From Lutraria lutraria (lineage: Eukaryota > Mollusca > Bivalvia > Venerida > Mactridae): a stretch of 64,000 nucleotides of DNA. Location of the stretch: positions 8,908,088 through 8,972,087 of the forward strand of contig OZ026837.1 in assembly GCA_964023205.1 (NCBI GenBank), written 5' to 3'. Under the pieces are notes generated by a model that was not told the DNA's origin, searched no databases, and saw only the letters and a program-made list of their open reading frames with translations. Below are positions 61,004-64,000 of the stretch, one piece after another. Numbering within the stretch: position 1 is the first letter of the stretch; every line of letters begins with the position of its first letter. Made by a program: the position numbers and the translations under genes.

Positions 61004-61921
61004 CTCAGCCTTACAAACATCTGCATATTTATGTGCGGAATTTAAAATTACGTCAAAATTCTTCAATTACGTGTATAACTTACTTAATTCAATACAAATA
61101 ACAATAATCTGCATGAATGTGCTTTAAAAAATCTGTGTAACATGTCAAATTTGAAATATTATACTTAAATTTTACGTCGCGTGAAAAAAACGGTACGAAC
61201 GGACTTTAGCCTCATCCAGTTCCCCTCCGTACACAAATACCGTCAGACAGTTAATTCTATATTGATCTTTATAATGAGTACCTAGAATTAACTAAAGTTG
61301 ATTGAAAATTAACTTGCCAACGTTTCGTTGACTTTAAACGTGTACTTAAAATTATTTTGAGAGTAGGCAATGTTTACCATGACACCGGCATTTTACCGCC
61401 ATTACGCCAGTTTCGTTTTCAGTTGGGAAATAGTGGGGAGAAACAAATCATTAATGCATCTTTCAGAAAAGGTATGTGGGAATAATTTATGCCGATATAA
61501 GTATAGAAACATGTTTTCTACCCACGGAATGGTTCACTTTGGTCTCAGATATTGTAGTTATCGGGCCCAACGGGTTTTAATTGGGGATTTTCCGCTAACA
61601 AATATGCAGATCTTTGTTAGTCTGTGCGGGACGGAGCCAAGTCGAAAAATGTCTCGCCGTCACAAAGCAGTCTAATTAGTTGGACTACACAAAAATCAGC
61701 TGTTTGACGTATATACTCTTCAACGCGGAGAACACGACACGTTTACTATGCGACAATATATAGCATACACTCATACGGCACATTTTACTAATATGCGGCA
61801 CCCATTGACGGATAGGTTTTCCTCGCGATTTTTTTTCGATTTTTTTTTCAAAATAAAATTTGCCGGGGCGGCACTAAAAACAGGGGGCGGGCGGGGATGA
61901 TAATCAAGCAATTAATTTATA

Positions 61922-62230
61922 ATGGCCTTATCTTACAGTAAACCAGAAAAGAATGATTCATGCTTATTGCATGACATTGTGGAACAACTGACAACCATAA
62001 AAGGAAATATTCAACATATTCGATGCGGCAAACGTTTGTCTGATTTCAATTTAACGCCATTATTGGGTGGATTTCTAAAAAAAGGAGGTGATAAAATGCC
62101 TTTTTTATTGACATCTGAGGAATTACAAAAGAAAACTGATATTGTAGAATCTGTATGTTCTACAAGAATTGTCATTTCGGAAACGATCGATAAAGAACCA
62201 TCATTATTTAAAGCCAAAGTGGAAACATAG
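61922..62230 (+). CDS. Unassigned ORF, 102 residues
   Basis: The frame starts at an ATG (MALSYSKPEKNDSCLLHDIV) and is soluble with balanced charge, with LTPLLGGFLKKGGDKMPFLL in the middle. No family was recognised and no splice partners were seen. Its composition is more protein-like than the other frames nearby, but it could be a fragment of a mobile-element protein. Confidence 0.3.
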   Translation: MALSYSKPEKNDSCLLHDIVEQLTTIKGNIQHIRCGKRLSDFNLTPLLGGFLKKGGDKMPFLLTSEELQKKTDIVESVCSTRIVISETIDKEPSLFKAKVET

Positions 62231-62349
62231 CCGTTTAATGTCAGATTTAAAACCAAGACTATATGTATAAACGATCGGCAACTTGCCAATACAGGAACTC
62301 AGGAAGTTCAACTCAAAACATTATACTACGATTAAACAAAGTTTGCTCT

Positions 62350-62570
62350 TTCATGAATAGATTTCCTGGTTCTTTATCGAGTCAGGTGTGAAGCAGCGAT
62401 ACACGGCTCGCCCCTTTTCCTGTGATTTTCTAGACACAGAATCTGGCTGAGTTGTTTGGTTGGGGACACTTTAAAAGCGTCCCTAAGAATAAGAAGGCGG
62501 GGCCGATGTTCGAAACCACGACCTTGCGTTCAGTAGTCGAGTGCGACACCACAGACTTGTACATGGTATA
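62350..62570 (-). mobile_element. Third SINE-like element, minus strand
   Basis: In reverse, a tRNA-like head (GTGTCGCACTCGACTACTGA, then GGTCGTGGTTTCGAAC as a degraded B box) precedes a body with GGGACGCTTTTAAAGTGTCC and AGAAAATCACAGGAAAAGGG. The head differs from SINE A and SINE B. Confidence 0.5.
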
Positions 62571-63689
62571 TTGTCTATAAATAAATTCATAATTACAAAA
62601 TACAAAATATGGTTATAATTTGGGCGAAAATCAGTACAAAGTTATTTTAATAAATCAAACATTAAACTTGAGGAGTAGAAGAAAAACTATCGATAATAAT
62701 TTTCTATACTAACCTTCAATAAAAATCAAATTATTTCTCATTTTAAAATATTCTCTAATATGAATTCCGATTTTTTTAGAAAGTTACTGTCATGGCAATT
62801 TAATAATTCATTATATTTAAAAAACAGATGGTCCAATATAACCAAACATAATGTTATTCATCTTCAATGTCATTTGTATTACAATATAAACATATTCTTT
62901 CATTCCTGTGTAATCTACAATGCTCAACCTCTGTACTAGTATAGTCGCTCAACATTCTTTATTATGAATGTTTTGCGAGCCTAACTATCAATTCTTTAAT
63001 TCTCTGTAGATGTACCATAAAATGTCCTTTTATTCGACCGTAAATTTCTGATTTTGTACATATAATGGCATTTTAATGAAATGATTTTACGTTTTCTCCA
63101 TAAGTTATCAATTGAAATAATTGATTATGTTTTTGTAAAATATCTAAAAATCTAATCGACCTATTATATACGTTAAACAGTGTATACATACTGCATGTGG
63201 AAACTTTAGATGAACCGGTAGTATGGCTTAATGTACTCTTTAGCTACCACACGAGCATGATTGCCTTATTGAAAGACGGAGGCCTATTTATCTATAATCC
63301 GTGCGGTTATGATTAATACTGGGGTAGTTAACATTTCCTGCAAGTAAGATTAACGGATCATATATCAATTATATATCCTGTGTTTGTCGACACATTGGTT
63401 TTTGTAGACATTTCATTCATAATGAAGGTTATTACACTGCTAAGAATTAATACGTCGTGCCGTTATTTTGATATTATTACATCTTACAGTTTAATACATT
63501 ACTATCGTATTACCGAATTCAACCTAATAAACACCCCGTTCACTAAACAATGTCCCTTTGAATTTTAGTAAACGTTGAGCCCAAATGGCTTTATTTATCC
63601 TTCATACTATATCGAAATGTCTACCTTATAACAATATGACATTTTGAAAAATAAAATGAAAAAAAACGAGCAGATTCTTTTGGAGGGCC

Positions 63690-64000
63690 ATTATTTAAAG
63701 GATATCAATATGCATTTTATAACAATCATCTAGGCATATCTACTTGCTTATTTGCTTGAGGGAATTAGAAATGAAAAATATAATGTACAAGCCTTAAATA
63801 TTAACTGTTGTTTTATTTACTTTCATAATACTATGTAGATATAAAATATTACGTAAGTATAAACTAATCATTAACAATATGAGACCTGTAATGAACGTTC
63901 ATCTGTTCTTAAGTGTCTGAATCAATTAACTATGAAATTGCCTCACGATTTATTTATACAGTTTAATAGAGAAACATGAAGAGTGTGTTTTATACCTCCA
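63690..64000. repeat. Right partner of a direct repeat, truncated by the window edge
   Basis: AAGGATATCAATATGC...ACAATCATC, CATATCTACTTGC and GTATAAACTAATCATTAACA...AAGTGTCTGAATCAATTAAC match 53080-53815 in order. Copy 53 kb has about 400 extra bases between the two blocks. Confidence 0.55.

Larger units (their letters stand above)
44485..64000. other. Repeat-rich region with no convincing gene
   Basis: Upstream of the FABP start codon no exon of a known family was recognised on either strand through the right edge. The region holds the SINEs, MITEs, PIF/Harbinger derivative and small ORFs listed separately, a TAA-repeat tail near 49925-49940 and AT-rich DNA. The FABP promoter should lie just above 44484, but no clear core element was identified. 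Confidence 0.5.

Noticed and set aside
1..64000. CRISPR array, bacterial operon or phage signals
   Set aside because: Spliceosomal introns, pol III SINEs and animal gene families show this is animal nuclear DNA; the regular repeats are minisatellites without spacer architecture.

Overview
This is eukaryotic genomic DNA, most likely from a bivalve mollusc. It is AT-rich, the genes are split into many small exons with canonical GT/AG borders, and introns and intergenic space are crowded with bivalve-style repeats. These include tRNA-derived SINEs with a conserved GGCGTTAAAC-type tail, many TA-flanked MITEs, and modular elements ending in GGCCCTCTTGTTT. Species is not determinable by eye. A 200-base run of N (12986-13185) marks an assembly gap.

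Three protein-coding genes can be reconstructed exon by exon. (1) 2410-7575, + strand: the last seven coding exons of a class I phosphatidylinositol transfer protein (PITPNA/PITPNB type); the N-terminal exons lie outside the window. (2) 15878-31039, + strand: a complete 13-exon gene for a 519-residue secretory-pathway protein of the collagen prolyl 4-hydroxylase alpha-subunit family. It keeps the family's whole architecture, but both iron-binding histidines of the catalytic site are replaced, so it looks like a pseudoenzyme. This is the most interesting observation here. (3) 44484-33540, - strand: a complete 4-exon, 136-residue fatty acid-binding protein with the classic FABP exon phases and a 9.3 kb first intron. 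Genes 2 and 3 converge on a 2.5 kb spacer. No functional link between the three genes is evident; they act in lipid transfer, collagen-type modification (or a derived role) and cytosolic lipid binding.

The rest is repeats. PITP introns hold modular elements with common ends but different internal minisatellites. P4HA introns hold SINEs, an 11-bp satellite and a nested transposon pair: a hAT-type MITE with a perfect 8-bp target duplication sits inside a TA-flanked MITE. FABP intron 1 holds several MITEs and a full-length SINE. From 44.5 kb to the end no convincing gene is seen. That stretch contains a PIF/Harbinger deletion derivative with intact terminal repeats, a TTA target duplication and a decayed transposase start, several MITEs and SINEs, three unassigned small ORFs, and hints of an old 9-10 kb tandem duplication.
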